Source: CADEEN01 sp963706685 (GTDB lineage Bacteria > Pseudomonadota > Gammaproteobacteria > Burkholderiales > Burkholderiaceae_C). From it: 64,000 nt of DNA. The notes under the pieces were generated by a model. The model worked only from the letters and a program-made list of their open reading frames with translations. It made no database searches and was not told where the DNA came from. Both the position numbers and the translations under genes were made by a program. How positions within the stretch are numbered: the stretch's first letter is position 1; each line of letters opens with the position of its first letter. Shown here piece after piece: positions 36,781 through 43,831 of this stretch. The stretch is from NCBI GenBank assembly GCA_963706685.1, contig CAVPMY010000010.1:62001-126000 (forward strand), given 5' to 3'.

Positions 36781-37569
36781 TCAGTTTTTCGGCGGCGTGG
36801 TCTTCGGCGCGGGCACGCGCCACAACTTGCCGCACAGCCCGCGGTAGACGAAAGGCCCGCTCGGCCGCAGCGGTGCTGCAAACTCGGCTTCGATCGACAG
36901 GGCCAACTCGGTGGCGCTGGCGAAGAGTTTCTCGGAGGTCTGAGCCAGCGGCACCTGGACGAAGCTGCCTTGCGGGACCGGGCCGATCGGCCGCGTCTGG
37001 CCGTTGGCTTCGATTGCCCACAGGAAAAGCGTCTGGCCGCTCGGCACAGGCACGGCGTTGACCTGCTTCACATCCATCACCATGCCATGGCGCCGGCTGG
37101 AAACGATCATGCCGGTGCGGCCATCGACCGTTGCCAACACGCCGACATAACTTTCCGGCAGCTGGCTTTCGGCAGCGTCCTGCGATTGCGGGTCGAGCGC
37201 GGTTGGCTCCATCAGCGTGACGGCCACGCCCAGCATCAAGCCGGTGGCCAGCGCGCCGAGCGTGCGCGGCTCGAACCAGGGTGCCAACCAACGCGCGATC
37301 CAACCCGGGCCCGCCAACGTGCGTGGTGCGCTGGGCTGGCGTGGGGACAGGCGCGCCGCAATCGCTTCCCAGACCCAGGCCGAGGGAGCGTCGGCGCACA
37401 GGGGCGATGCCAGCGGCGACAACTGCTCTTCCCAGAACGCCACGCGTGCCCGCAGTGCCGGATCGTCGCGCATCAGGTTGCGCAAGCGCGCGCGCGCGCC
37501 GCCATGCAGCGTGCCGAGCACGTACTCCGAAGCCAGTCGTTCGCGCAGTTCGGGTCGTTGGTAGTTCAA
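36781..37569 (-). CDS. Anti-sigma factor, RskA-type membrane protein
   Basis: 262 residues. The N-terminal cytoplasmic domain (PELRERLASEYVLGTLHGGARAR, LRNLMRDDPALRARVAFWEE) matches the sigma-binding region of anti-sigma K factors and lacks the HxxxCxxC zinc motif of the ZAS type. One transmembrane helix lies near residue 105-125 (TLGALATGLMLGVAVTLM). A periplasmic RskA-like domain follows (VGVLATVDGRTGMIVSSRR, LWAIEANGQTRPIGPVPQG). It is downstream of the ECF sigma gene at 37883, which it should bind and release on a periplasmic signal. Unusually, 313 bases with two large hairpins lie between the two. Confidence 0.88.
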   Translation of the reverse strand: MNYQRPELRERLASEYVLGTLHGGARARLRNLMRDDPALRARVAFWEEQLSPLASPLCADAPSAWVWEAIAARLSPRQPSAPRTLAGPGWIARWLAPWFEPRTLGALATGLMLGVAVTLMEPTALDPQSQDAAESQLPESYVGVLATVDGRTGMIVSSRRHGMVMDVKQVNAVPVPSGQTLFLWAIEANGQTRPIGPVPQGSFVQVPLAQTSEKLFASATELALSIEAEFAAPLRPSGPFVYRGLCGKLWRVPAPKTTPPKN

Positions 37570-37648
37570 GATGCCGGCCCCATCTCAGTTGCTCCACCGC
37601 GCTTGGCGCGACCCGCCACGCATGAAACAGGCTTGGACGTTCGGGCGG

Positions 37649-37724
37649 GCGCGGCGGGCGGCGTGCCGGGCGGGCTCATGCTGGCCTACCAGAAATCGCC
37701 CGCCCGGCACACCGCCCGCCGCGC
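37649..37724 (+). repeat. REP-like hairpin 1 of an inverted pair
   Basis: Arms 37649-37675 and 37698-37724 pair over 27 bases with one mismatch (inner eleven bases GCCGGGCGGGC/GCCCGCCCGGC are perfect). The 22-base loop at 37676-37697 starts TCATG, has an inner CTGG-CCTA-CCAG mini-stem and ends AAATC. The loop is conserved, reversed, in hairpin 2. Confidence 0.85.
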
Positions 37725-37770
37725 AGCTCTGGTGTTCGCACTCCGAGCGTCGAGAACCAATACAGGTCCC

Positions 37771-37846
37771 GGCCCGAGGACGGCGCGGCGACCGCGCGAT
37801 TTCTGGTACCCCAGCATGAGCGCGGGCGCCGCGCCGTCCTCGGGCC
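37771..37846 (-). repeat. REP-like hairpin 2 of an inverted pair
   Basis: Arms 37771-37797 and 37820-37846 pair over 27 bases with one mismatch; the outer 20 are perfect. The 22-base loop at 37798-37819, read on the minus strand, matches loop 1 at 20 of 22 positions, while the stem sequence is unrelated to that of hairpin 1. Such conserved loop/divergent stem is a sign of selection on structure. Confidence 0.85.
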
Positions 37847-37882
37847 ATGCACAGTGCCGACGCCTTCGGGGCGGGTTTCATT

Positions 37883-38521
37883 TCAGCGCTCCAGACACAG
37901 CTTCAGTCGTTCGAGTCCGCGCCGCACCCACGCCTTGACGGTGCCCAGCGGCTGGCTCATGTGCTGTGCCAGTTCGGCGTGCGTGAGGCCGTCGTAGAAC
38001 GCCAGCGCAATCGCCTGCCTTTGCGGCGGCTCCAGGCGCTGCATGCAGTTGCGCAGGCGCTGCGCGTCGCTGGCCTGCACCAACTGGTCCAGCGCGCCGA
38101 TGCGCTCGTCCGCAAGGTCCGGCGGGGCACCGTCGTCATCGTCGCTTGTCACCAGCGGTCGCACGACATGTCTGCGTTCGGTTTGGGTGCTGCGCAAGGC
38201 GTCGAGGGCCTTGTTGCGCGCAATCGCCATCAGCCAGGTCATCGGCTTGGACTTGACGGCCGAGTAGCTCGGCGCGACGTTCCAGACACTGACGTAGACC
38301 TCTTGCAAAACCTCCTCGGCCCAGTCGCGATCGTGCAGCATGCGCACGACGATGCCGAGCAGGCAGCGCGCCGTGGCGTCGTAGAGCCGCTTGAACGCGG
38401 CCTGGTCGCGCATCGCGACGTGAAACATCAGCACGCCCAGATGGTCTGGGGACGGCGGCGCACTGTCTTTGGCCACACGCGCCAGCGATGCAGCGCCGTC
38501 GGGGTCAGGGTTGAGCAGCAT
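37883..38521 (-). CDS. ECF RNA polymerase sigma factor
   Basis: 212 residues from the ATG at 38521; a GTG at 38539 overlapping the previous stop is an alternative start. Region 2 is clear (FKRLYDATARCLLGIVVRML, DRDWAEEVLQEVYVSVW, KPMTWLMAIARNKALDALR), as is region 4 (LEPPQRQAIALAFYDGLTHA, ELAQHMSQPLGTVKAWVRRG, LERLKLCLE). This fits the SigK/RpoE-like group paired with RskA anti-sigma factors. It is third in an operon after a secreted protein and a CsgG-like lipoprotein and precedes its anti-sigma factor. The regulon probably includes its own operon. Confidence 0.92.
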   Translation of the reverse strand: MLLNPDPDGAASLARVAKDSAPPSPDHLGVLMFHVAMRDQAAFKRLYDATARCLLGIVVRMLHDRDWAEEVLQEVYVSVWNVAPSYSAVKSKPMTWLMAIARNKALDALRSTQTERRHVVRPLVTSDDDDGAPPDLADERIGALDQLVQASDAQRLRNCMQRLEPPQRQAIALAFYDGLTHAELAQHMSQPLGTVKAWVRRGLERLKLCLER

Positions 38522-38535
38522 GCCGCCGTGCCCGT

Positions 38536-40086
38536 TCACTGGTCGGCGACTTCGATGATCGCGCCTTCGAGCGCGACCGGCGTCTTGGCTACCAGCGCGA
38601 ACGCGTCGCGGATCTCTTCGAAGGTGCCGAGCTTGATGTCTTCGAAGTCGCCCCAGCGCAGCGGCGGCGGCAGGTCGTTGTAGACCTCGCGCTCGGTGGC
38701 CAGGCAGCCGACGATCTGCTGCTTGACGCCTTCGCCGCCGGCCGCCACCTTGAATCCCTGCGCACCGGGAATCAGCAACGGCGCGTTGGCTTCGATGCGC
38801 GGCTCGCGGGCAAAGCGGTTCGGGAAGATGCGCTGGATCTTGCCGGTCGTCGGGCTCTGCACGTAGCAGTACACATACGCCGCCTGCGACGCGCTGACCG
38901 ACAACTCGACCGGATCGCCGCGGCGATAGCGCGTCTTCGAGACATCGACCGAGAGCTTGATCACGTTGCCGGCGGCGCCGGCCCCTTCGGCCCTGGCCTC
39001 GGCCGCCTTGGCAGCGACGAAGGGCTGCTGCGGCGGCGGCGGAATCGCACGCAGCAGGAAGGCCTGCCAGACCTCGAAGTCGGGCTCGCCTGCGGTCTTG
39101 ATGCCAGCCGCCTGGCGGTACGCGGCCAGGGCTTCGCCGTACGCCGCGTTGGGCTTGCCGTCCGCCGGGCCGTCGTAGAACTTGCGAAAGCGCAACTGCT
39201 CCTGGAAGAAGCGCGTCGTCTCGACGCTGCCCTGCATCGACAGGTACCAATCTTCCATCTCGCGCCGGATTTCGGGTTGATCGACGTCCAGGTTCAGGCA
39301 GCTCCAGTACGGCAGGCGCAGCAGCTTGCCGGTGAGCTCGATCGTCGCCAGCTCGACCATGTTGCGCAGCGCCTGCGCGACACCCTCGTTGCGGCTGACG
39401 ACGAAGTTGAAGCTCAGGCTGCTGTTGCGGATCTGCGCCAGGCCGTCGCCGGCGCTGGTCTCGTCGCGGCTGACGACGACGGTGTTCTTCGAACTCGCGC
39501 CCGGCATCAGGCTCAGGTCGGCGGTCGAGACCACGCTGGCGTCGAAGCCCATCACCGACGACTGCTCGCTGCGATTGAAGCGCACGCCGAACAGCGGCCC
39601 GGTGAACGCCGAAACGATCGATGCGCCGAGGCCGGCCTGCCGTGTATCCACGGCCTCGTCGAACTGCGTGATCGAGCCGCGGATGTCGTACTGCGGCACG
39701 ACCTTGAACTCGTTGAGGCGCTGCGCCATCGACAGCAGCTGCACGATGTTCTGGTTGTCCTGGCCGAAGGTCACCAGGCGCACGCCGCGGCTGCGCCGCG
39801 TCATGTCGGCGAAGGCCGAGACCATCATGTCGCGCGTGCCGGCGCCGAGGCGGCGCGACTGGTCCTGCATGTCCTCGATCATCACGCTCACGTCGCGCAC
39901 GCCGAAGCGGTACAGCATCTCGTCCATGCAGCGCAAGCCGTCGGCGAAGTGCGTGACGTTGCGTTGCGGTACGGCCTTGGGGCCGGCGGCGGCGGGCTGC
40001 ACTTGCGGCGTCGACGGCTTGGGTGGCGAGGCGCAGGCGGTCAGCGCGAGCGCGACAGCGGCAGCAGTGAGTCGGAGCATCGGCAT
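38536..40086 (-). CDS. CsgG-like outer-membrane lipoprotein with DUF4384 domain
   Basis: 516 residues from MPMLRLTAAAVALALTAC; the lipobox Cys follows LTA. Residues about 40-300 resemble CsgG/HfaB-type assembly proteins (GVRDVSVMIEDMQDQSRRLG, SITQFDEAVDTRQAGLGASI, GFDASVVSTADLSLMPG, NTVVVSRDETSAGDGLAQ). The C-terminal part from about residue 390 is a DUF4384 domain (RYRRGDPVELSVSASQAAYV, GKIQRIFPNRFAREPRIEAN). CsgG forms the curli export pore; no curli subunit genes are nearby. It lies between a secreted protein gene and the ECF sigma gene, so it is probably sigma-controlled surface machinery. Confidence 0.78.
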   Translation of the reverse strand: MPMLRLTAAAVALALTACASPPKPSTPQVQPAAAGPKAVPQRNVTHFADGLRCMDEMLYRFGVRDVSVMIEDMQDQSRRLGAGTRDMMVSAFADMTRRSRGVRLVTFGQDNQNIVQLLSMAQRLNEFKVVPQYDIRGSITQFDEAVDTRQAGLGASIVSAFTGPLFGVRFNRSEQSSVMGFDASVVSTADLSLMPGASSKNTVVVSRDETSAGDGLAQIRNSSLSFNFVVSRNEGVAQALRNMVELATIELTGKLLRLPYWSCLNLDVDQPEIRREMEDWYLSMQGSVETTRFFQEQLRFRKFYDGPADGKPNAAYGEALAAYRQAAGIKTAGEPDFEVWQAFLLRAIPPPPQQPFVAAKAAEARAEGAGAAGNVIKLSVDVSKTRYRRGDPVELSVSASQAAYVYCYVQSPTTGKIQRIFPNRFAREPRIEANAPLLIPGAQGFKVAAGGEGVKQQIVGCLATEREVYNDLPPPLRWGDFEDIKLGTFEEIRDAFALVAKTPVALEGAIIEVADQ

Positions 40087-40147
40087 GGCAAGGCCTGGTG
40101 TAGGAATGCGCAGGGCCGGTGGCTCGAACCACCGGCCGCTCGCTCGA

Positions 40148-40798
40148 TCAACGGGGAAGGGGCTTCGGCACGAAAGCCGACGTCGAGTTCGCTGTCGCCG
40201 GCAGACCGACCGGGCCTTGATTGCCGATGACGATTGCATTCGGAACCGCGAAGCTCATGAAAGTCATCGGCACTTGGGCTTCGCCCTTGCCGCCGGCGCG
40301 GCCGTTGGCCCTGACCACGACCGTGCCGGCGCGTGTGTCGACCTCGGTCGGCGACAGCCCGAGCGCCGCAGCCTCGCCCTGGTCTTTGGTGGTGGTGAGG
40401 AGGCCCAGCGCGACGGGGTCGAACGTGGCGAAGACGTAGCTGCCGTTGTTCCCATTTGTCGACGGCGGCACGCCCTCGAGGGACTGGCTGCTGGTGATGA
40501 CGACGCCGTTGCGCACGCAGATGTCTTCCTCGCTGCCCGCGCGCCCGATGCGGATCACGTAGTTGGGAAACGTCGGGTTCAGGCACACCAGCGGCAACTC
40601 GAAGGTCGCCGCCTTCGAGCAGGTCAATGCCGTGCCGTTGAAGGCCGGTGCGTAGCCGGTGCGGCAGACCATGCCGGAGGTCGGGCTGCCGCCGGCCGGA
40701 GTGGCGGCTCGGCTGACAAGGGCGGCAGACAGGCCGACCGCGGTGATGGCGGCGGCGACGATGACTCTGGCGAGACGCGCTTTCAGGAACGTGTTCAT
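40148..40798 (-). CDS. Secreted protein upstream of CsgG-like lipoprotein
   Basis: 216 residues from MNTFLKARLARVIVAAAITA, with a signal peptide cleaved near SRAATP. The mature protein has four to five cysteines (MVCRTGY, ALTCSK, LVCLNP, DICVRNG), suggesting disulfides, then a Gly/Val-rich beta-like stretch (AGTVVVRANGRAGGKGEAQV). It is 61 bases before the lipoprotein gene on the same strand and may be its substrate or partner. No family recognised. Confidence 0.75.
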   Translation of the reverse strand: MNTFLKARLARVIVAAAITAVGLSAALVSRAATPAGGSPTSGMVCRTGYAPAFNGTALTCSKAATFELPLVCLNPTFPNYVIRIGRAGSEEDICVRNGVVITSSQSLEGVPPSTNGNNGSYVFATFDPVALGLLTTTKDQGEAAALGLSPTEVDTRAGTVVVRANGRAGGKGEAQVPMTFMSFAVPNAIVIGNQGPVGLPATANSTSAFVPKPLPR

Positions 40799-40978
40799 GT
40801 TGGATTTCCTCAATGGTGATGGGTGGGTTGGTTGGCGTGCCGGCTTGAGTCTTTCGTTGGCCCGCACGAACCCACTTTCGGAACCGTTTCGAATCTGGAC
40901 GCGTCGCAGAACGAAATATTCTTCTGCTCGCAATGGCATCCGCATTGCTGCGGCACCTTGAATCTAGGCGGCCCGGTC

Positions 40979-41032
40979 TTGCGCCAACTGCGTGGCGGGT
41001 ACGCGCTTTTGTCGGCGCAGTACCTATTTCTT
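40979..41032. repeat. 54-base dispersed repeat, copy A
   Basis: Matches copy B (30473-30526) at 43 of 54 positions. Here it contains the TAG stop of the LuxR-family gene and a hairpin (GGTACGCGC...GCGCAGTACC on the plus strand) followed by a T-rich stretch, which could act as a terminator for plus-strand transcription. Confidence 0.55.
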
Positions 41033-43735
41033 GGCCAAGCCGGCCAGCGCCGCGGCCTCGGCACGCGTGGCCACGCCGAGCTTGCCGAGCAGCGCGGCGA
41101 CATGGTTCTCGACCGTGCGTTCCGAGCGGTGCAGGCGCTCGGCGATGGCGCGGTTCGACAGCCGTTGCGCCAGCAGCTCGAGGACCTCGCGCTCGCGCGC
41201 GGTCAGGCCCAGGGGATCGTCGCGGGTGCGCGTGTTGCGTCCGCGCTGCACATCGCGCACGCCCAGCGCGCGCAGGCGCGCGCGGGCGATGCGCGCCGCC
41301 GGCGCGGCGTCGAGTTCATCGAACAGGGCCAGTGCGCAGCGCAGATCGGCCTCGTCGCCGCCGAGCAGCGCCAGCGCCTGCTCGTAGCGGCAGCCGAGCG
41401 CGGCCCAGGCCTGCGCTGCCGCACGCACATCGCCGTCGAGCTCGAGTCGGCACGGCGCCGGCAGCGCCAACGCGATCGGCGGCGGCTGGCCGCCGGCGCG
41501 TCGCAGCCAGCAGACGAGTTGCCCGATGCGCCATTGTTCTTCGCTGACTTGAGCCAGCGGCAGGGCCTCGGTGGCGATGCGCCGCACCTGCGCATCGTCG
41601 CCGAGCAGCCACGCCGCTTCGCAACGCGCCACCGCCTGCGGCGAATACCAGGGGTCGACGCCGAGCGCTCGCTGGCCGGCGATCATCTCGTTCCAGTACG
41701 GCTGCGAGCGCTGCAATCCGCGCTTCAGGTCGAGCAAGGCCTGCAGGTGCGCCGACTGTTCCTTTTCCAGGCCGCTGAGCAGCGGCGACTGTCTCACCGC
41801 GGCGATCTCGGCCTCTGCCGCGTCCCACCGGCCGGATTCGAGCAGCGCGTAGCTGTGGCGGATGTGCAGCCGGCTCAGCCACATGTCCATGTCGTGGGCC
41901 TCGCAGTAGGCGATGCCTTGATCGCAAGCCCGTTCGACATCGGCATAACGCCGGTGCACCAGGCACAACGAGGCGATGTTCATGTAGGCCCGCGCCGCAT
42001 GCGACTCGAAGCCATGGTCGAGCGCGATGTCGCGGCTGCGCTCGAGCATCGTCCAGGCTTCGGCCAGGTCCTGCGATCGCAACTGTGCGGTGCCGACGGT
42101 ATTGAGCACGTAGGCCAGGCCCTCCGCGTCATCCCGGCCTTCGAGCAGCGCGAGGGCCTTGAGGCCCCATTCACAGGCCGGCAGCGACGTCTCGCCAAGC
42201 AGGTGCAACTGCGCCATGGTCGCGTAGGCCATCGCCAGCTCGCGCGGCGCGTCGAGCTGTTCGAGAACCTCGATGGCGGCTCGCGCGTGCGCCCTGCCCT
42301 CAGGCGTGATGCCGCGGTGCCACTCGATGGAGGCCAATACGCGCAGGTCCCGCCCTTCGGCCAGCCGGTCGCCGAGCTGGCGGTGCAACGCCAGGGCCTG
42401 ACGCCGTGATTCGAACGCCGCGTCGGCGCGGTTGACGAGCAGGCACTCGTCGGCATGGGCCACATGCAGTGCTGCGCGCTGCAGCGCCGGCTGCGCCGCG
42501 GCATGTTCGAGCGCCAACGCATAAAGCGCCGCGGCCTGGCGGTGTGCGCAGGCCGCGGCAGCCTCGCGCGCAGCCTGCGGCGCCAGCGTCAGCACCGCGC
42601 CCGACAAACCGGCCTGCGCCGCGTGGTGCACCAGTCGCGCCACCGAGGCGCCGCGCACGCTCAAGGCATCGAACACGGCGGCGTGCAATGCGGCGGCGCG
42701 GCCGGGCGGCAGCGAGGCCTCGATGGCGCGCCGCGCCAGGTCATGGCGAAAGCGCAATGCGCCGCCGTCCAGCCGCAGCAGGCCGGCGGCGGTGCACAGC
42801 GCCATCGCCGCCTGGGCATCTTCGACCACGGCGTCGAGCACATCGACCTCGATCTGCGCCGGCGAGACGCTGGCCAACTCGAGCACGTCGCGCGCCTCGT
42901 GCGGCAGCGGCGCCACGCGGGCCAGCACGGCGTCGCGCACCGAGGCCGGCAGACTCTGCGCATCACCGGCCAGCAGTTCGGTGACGAAGAACGGATTGCC
43001 CTGGGTCGCCTGGTGCACGCCGCGCGCGCTGCGCCCGGCGCGACGCGCCAGCTCGGCGACGGCGCTGCGCGACAGCGGCGCCAGTGCCGCGCGCAGGCAG
43101 TTGCGCGGCGGCAGACTGCCGAGCACGCCGAGCAGCGGGTGGTCGCCGGCGAGCGCGTCGCTGCGGTAGCTGAGCACGAGCAAGGCGCGCGTGCTGTCGA
43201 TGCGGCGGCCGAGGTAGCGCACCAGGTCGAGCGTGGCGCCATCGGCCCACTGCGCGTCGTCGATCACCAGCACCAGCGGCTGGCGGCTCTCGCGCAGCAG
43301 GGCCAGCATGCCGGCCAGGATGTCGGGCGTGTGGCGCCCGGCGCGCACGGCAGCGCCCAGGCTCGGCGGCAAGCGGTCGAGCAGATCGATCAGCGCGCCC
43401 AGCGGCGGCGGCGAGAGCATCGGCTCGCAAGCGCCCCACAGCCATTGCACGTCGCTGCCGGCGCGGCGCGCGGCTTCGGCAAGCAGGCTGGTCTTGCCGC
43501 CGCCGGCTTCGCCGCTGAGCAACACGCAGGCACCGCAAGCCGCGCTGCCGCGCAGCGCAGCGATGCGCTCGCCGAGCTGCGCCAGCTCGGCGCCGCGCTC
43601 GAGCAGCAAGTCATCCGGGTTGTGCGTGGCCGACTCGATGGCAGTCACCTCGTGCAACCACGGCAGGTCATCGGCCAACCCGTGGTGCCAATCGTCGCGC
43701 GGCGTGCTCAAGCCGGGCGCGTCGACGGCGTACAT
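41024..43735 (-). CDS. Large LuxR-family ATPase regulator (LAL/MalT-like)
   Basis: 903 residues with no break. The N-terminal AAA-like ATPase has Walker A GEAGGGKTSLLAEAARRAG (residues about 75-93) and Walker B LVLVIDDAQWADG. A long helical-repeat middle (DECLLVNRADAAFESRRQAL, ELAMAYATMAQLHLLGETSL) follows. The C-terminal LuxR helix-turn-helix is GLTAREREVLELLAQRLSNR then AIAERLHRSERTVENHVAAL. LAL regulators activate transcription upon ligand-driven ATP-dependent oligomerisation. The start is preceded by a 96-base gap with no clear partner gene, and the target is not evident. Confidence 0.93.
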   Translation of the reverse strand: MYAVDAPGLSTPRDDWHHGLADDLPWLHEVTAIESATHNPDDLLLERGAELAQLGERIAALRGSAACGACVLLSGEAGGGKTSLLAEAARRAGSDVQWLWGACEPMLSPPPLGALIDLLDRLPPSLGAAVRAGRHTPDILAGMLALLRESRQPLVLVIDDAQWADGATLDLVRYLGRRIDSTRALLVLSYRSDALAGDHPLLGVLGSLPPRNCLRAALAPLSRSAVAELARRAGRSARGVHQATQGNPFFVTELLAGDAQSLPASVRDAVLARVAPLPHEARDVLELASVSPAQIEVDVLDAVVEDAQAAMALCTAAGLLRLDGGALRFRHDLARRAIEASLPPGRAAALHAAVFDALSVRGASVARLVHHAAQAGLSGAVLTLAPQAAREAAAACAHRQAAALYALALEHAAAQPALQRAALHVAHADECLLVNRADAAFESRRQALALHRQLGDRLAEGRDLRVLASIEWHRGITPEGRAHARAAIEVLEQLDAPRELAMAYATMAQLHLLGETSLPACEWGLKALALLEGRDDAEGLAYVLNTVGTAQLRSQDLAEAWTMLERSRDIALDHGFESHAARAYMNIASLCLVHRRYADVERACDQGIAYCEAHDMDMWLSRLHIRHSYALLESGRWDAAEAEIAAVRQSPLLSGLEKEQSAHLQALLDLKRGLQRSQPYWNEMIAGQRALGVDPWYSPQAVARCEAAWLLGDDAQVRRIATEALPLAQVSEEQWRIGQLVCWLRRAGGQPPPIALALPAPCRLELDGDVRAAAQAWAALGCRYEQALALLGGDEADLRCALALFDELDAAPAARIARARLRALGVRDVQRGRNTRTRDDPLGLTAREREVLELLAQRLSNRAIAERLHRSERTVENHVAALLGKLGVATRAEAAALAGLAKK

Positions 43736-43831
43736 GGCGGGTGCTCATCACGGTGCATGTTGGGTAAGGACGTGCTGGAACACCCAATCCGGCCATCGCC
43801 GATTCACATTGCCGACCTTTTTTTCAATCCT

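Larger units (their letters stand above)
37570..37882. other. 313-base non-coding gap between sigma and anti-sigma genes
   Basis: No supportable coding frame. It holds two long hairpin-forming inverted repeats (37649-37724 and 37771-37846) in opposite orientation, separated by a 46-base spacer that is itself weakly palindromic (GGTGTTC...GAGAACC). On the mRNA of the sigma/anti-sigma operon these would form strong structures and could reduce anti-sigma expression relative to sigma. Confidence 0.7.

Noticed and set aside
37883..38521. Translation start of the ECF sigma factor at the GTG at 38539
   Set aside because: The GTG overlaps the previous stop, but the added residues (NGHGG) have no family support; the ATG at 38521 was preferred, with moderate certainty.
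37883..40132. A single 749-codon minus-strand frame spanning the sigma factor and the region above it
   Set aside because: Only its last 212 codons encode a recognisable protein (the ECF sigma factor). The rest is an out-of-frame Arg-rich reading of the CsgG-like lipoprotein gene.
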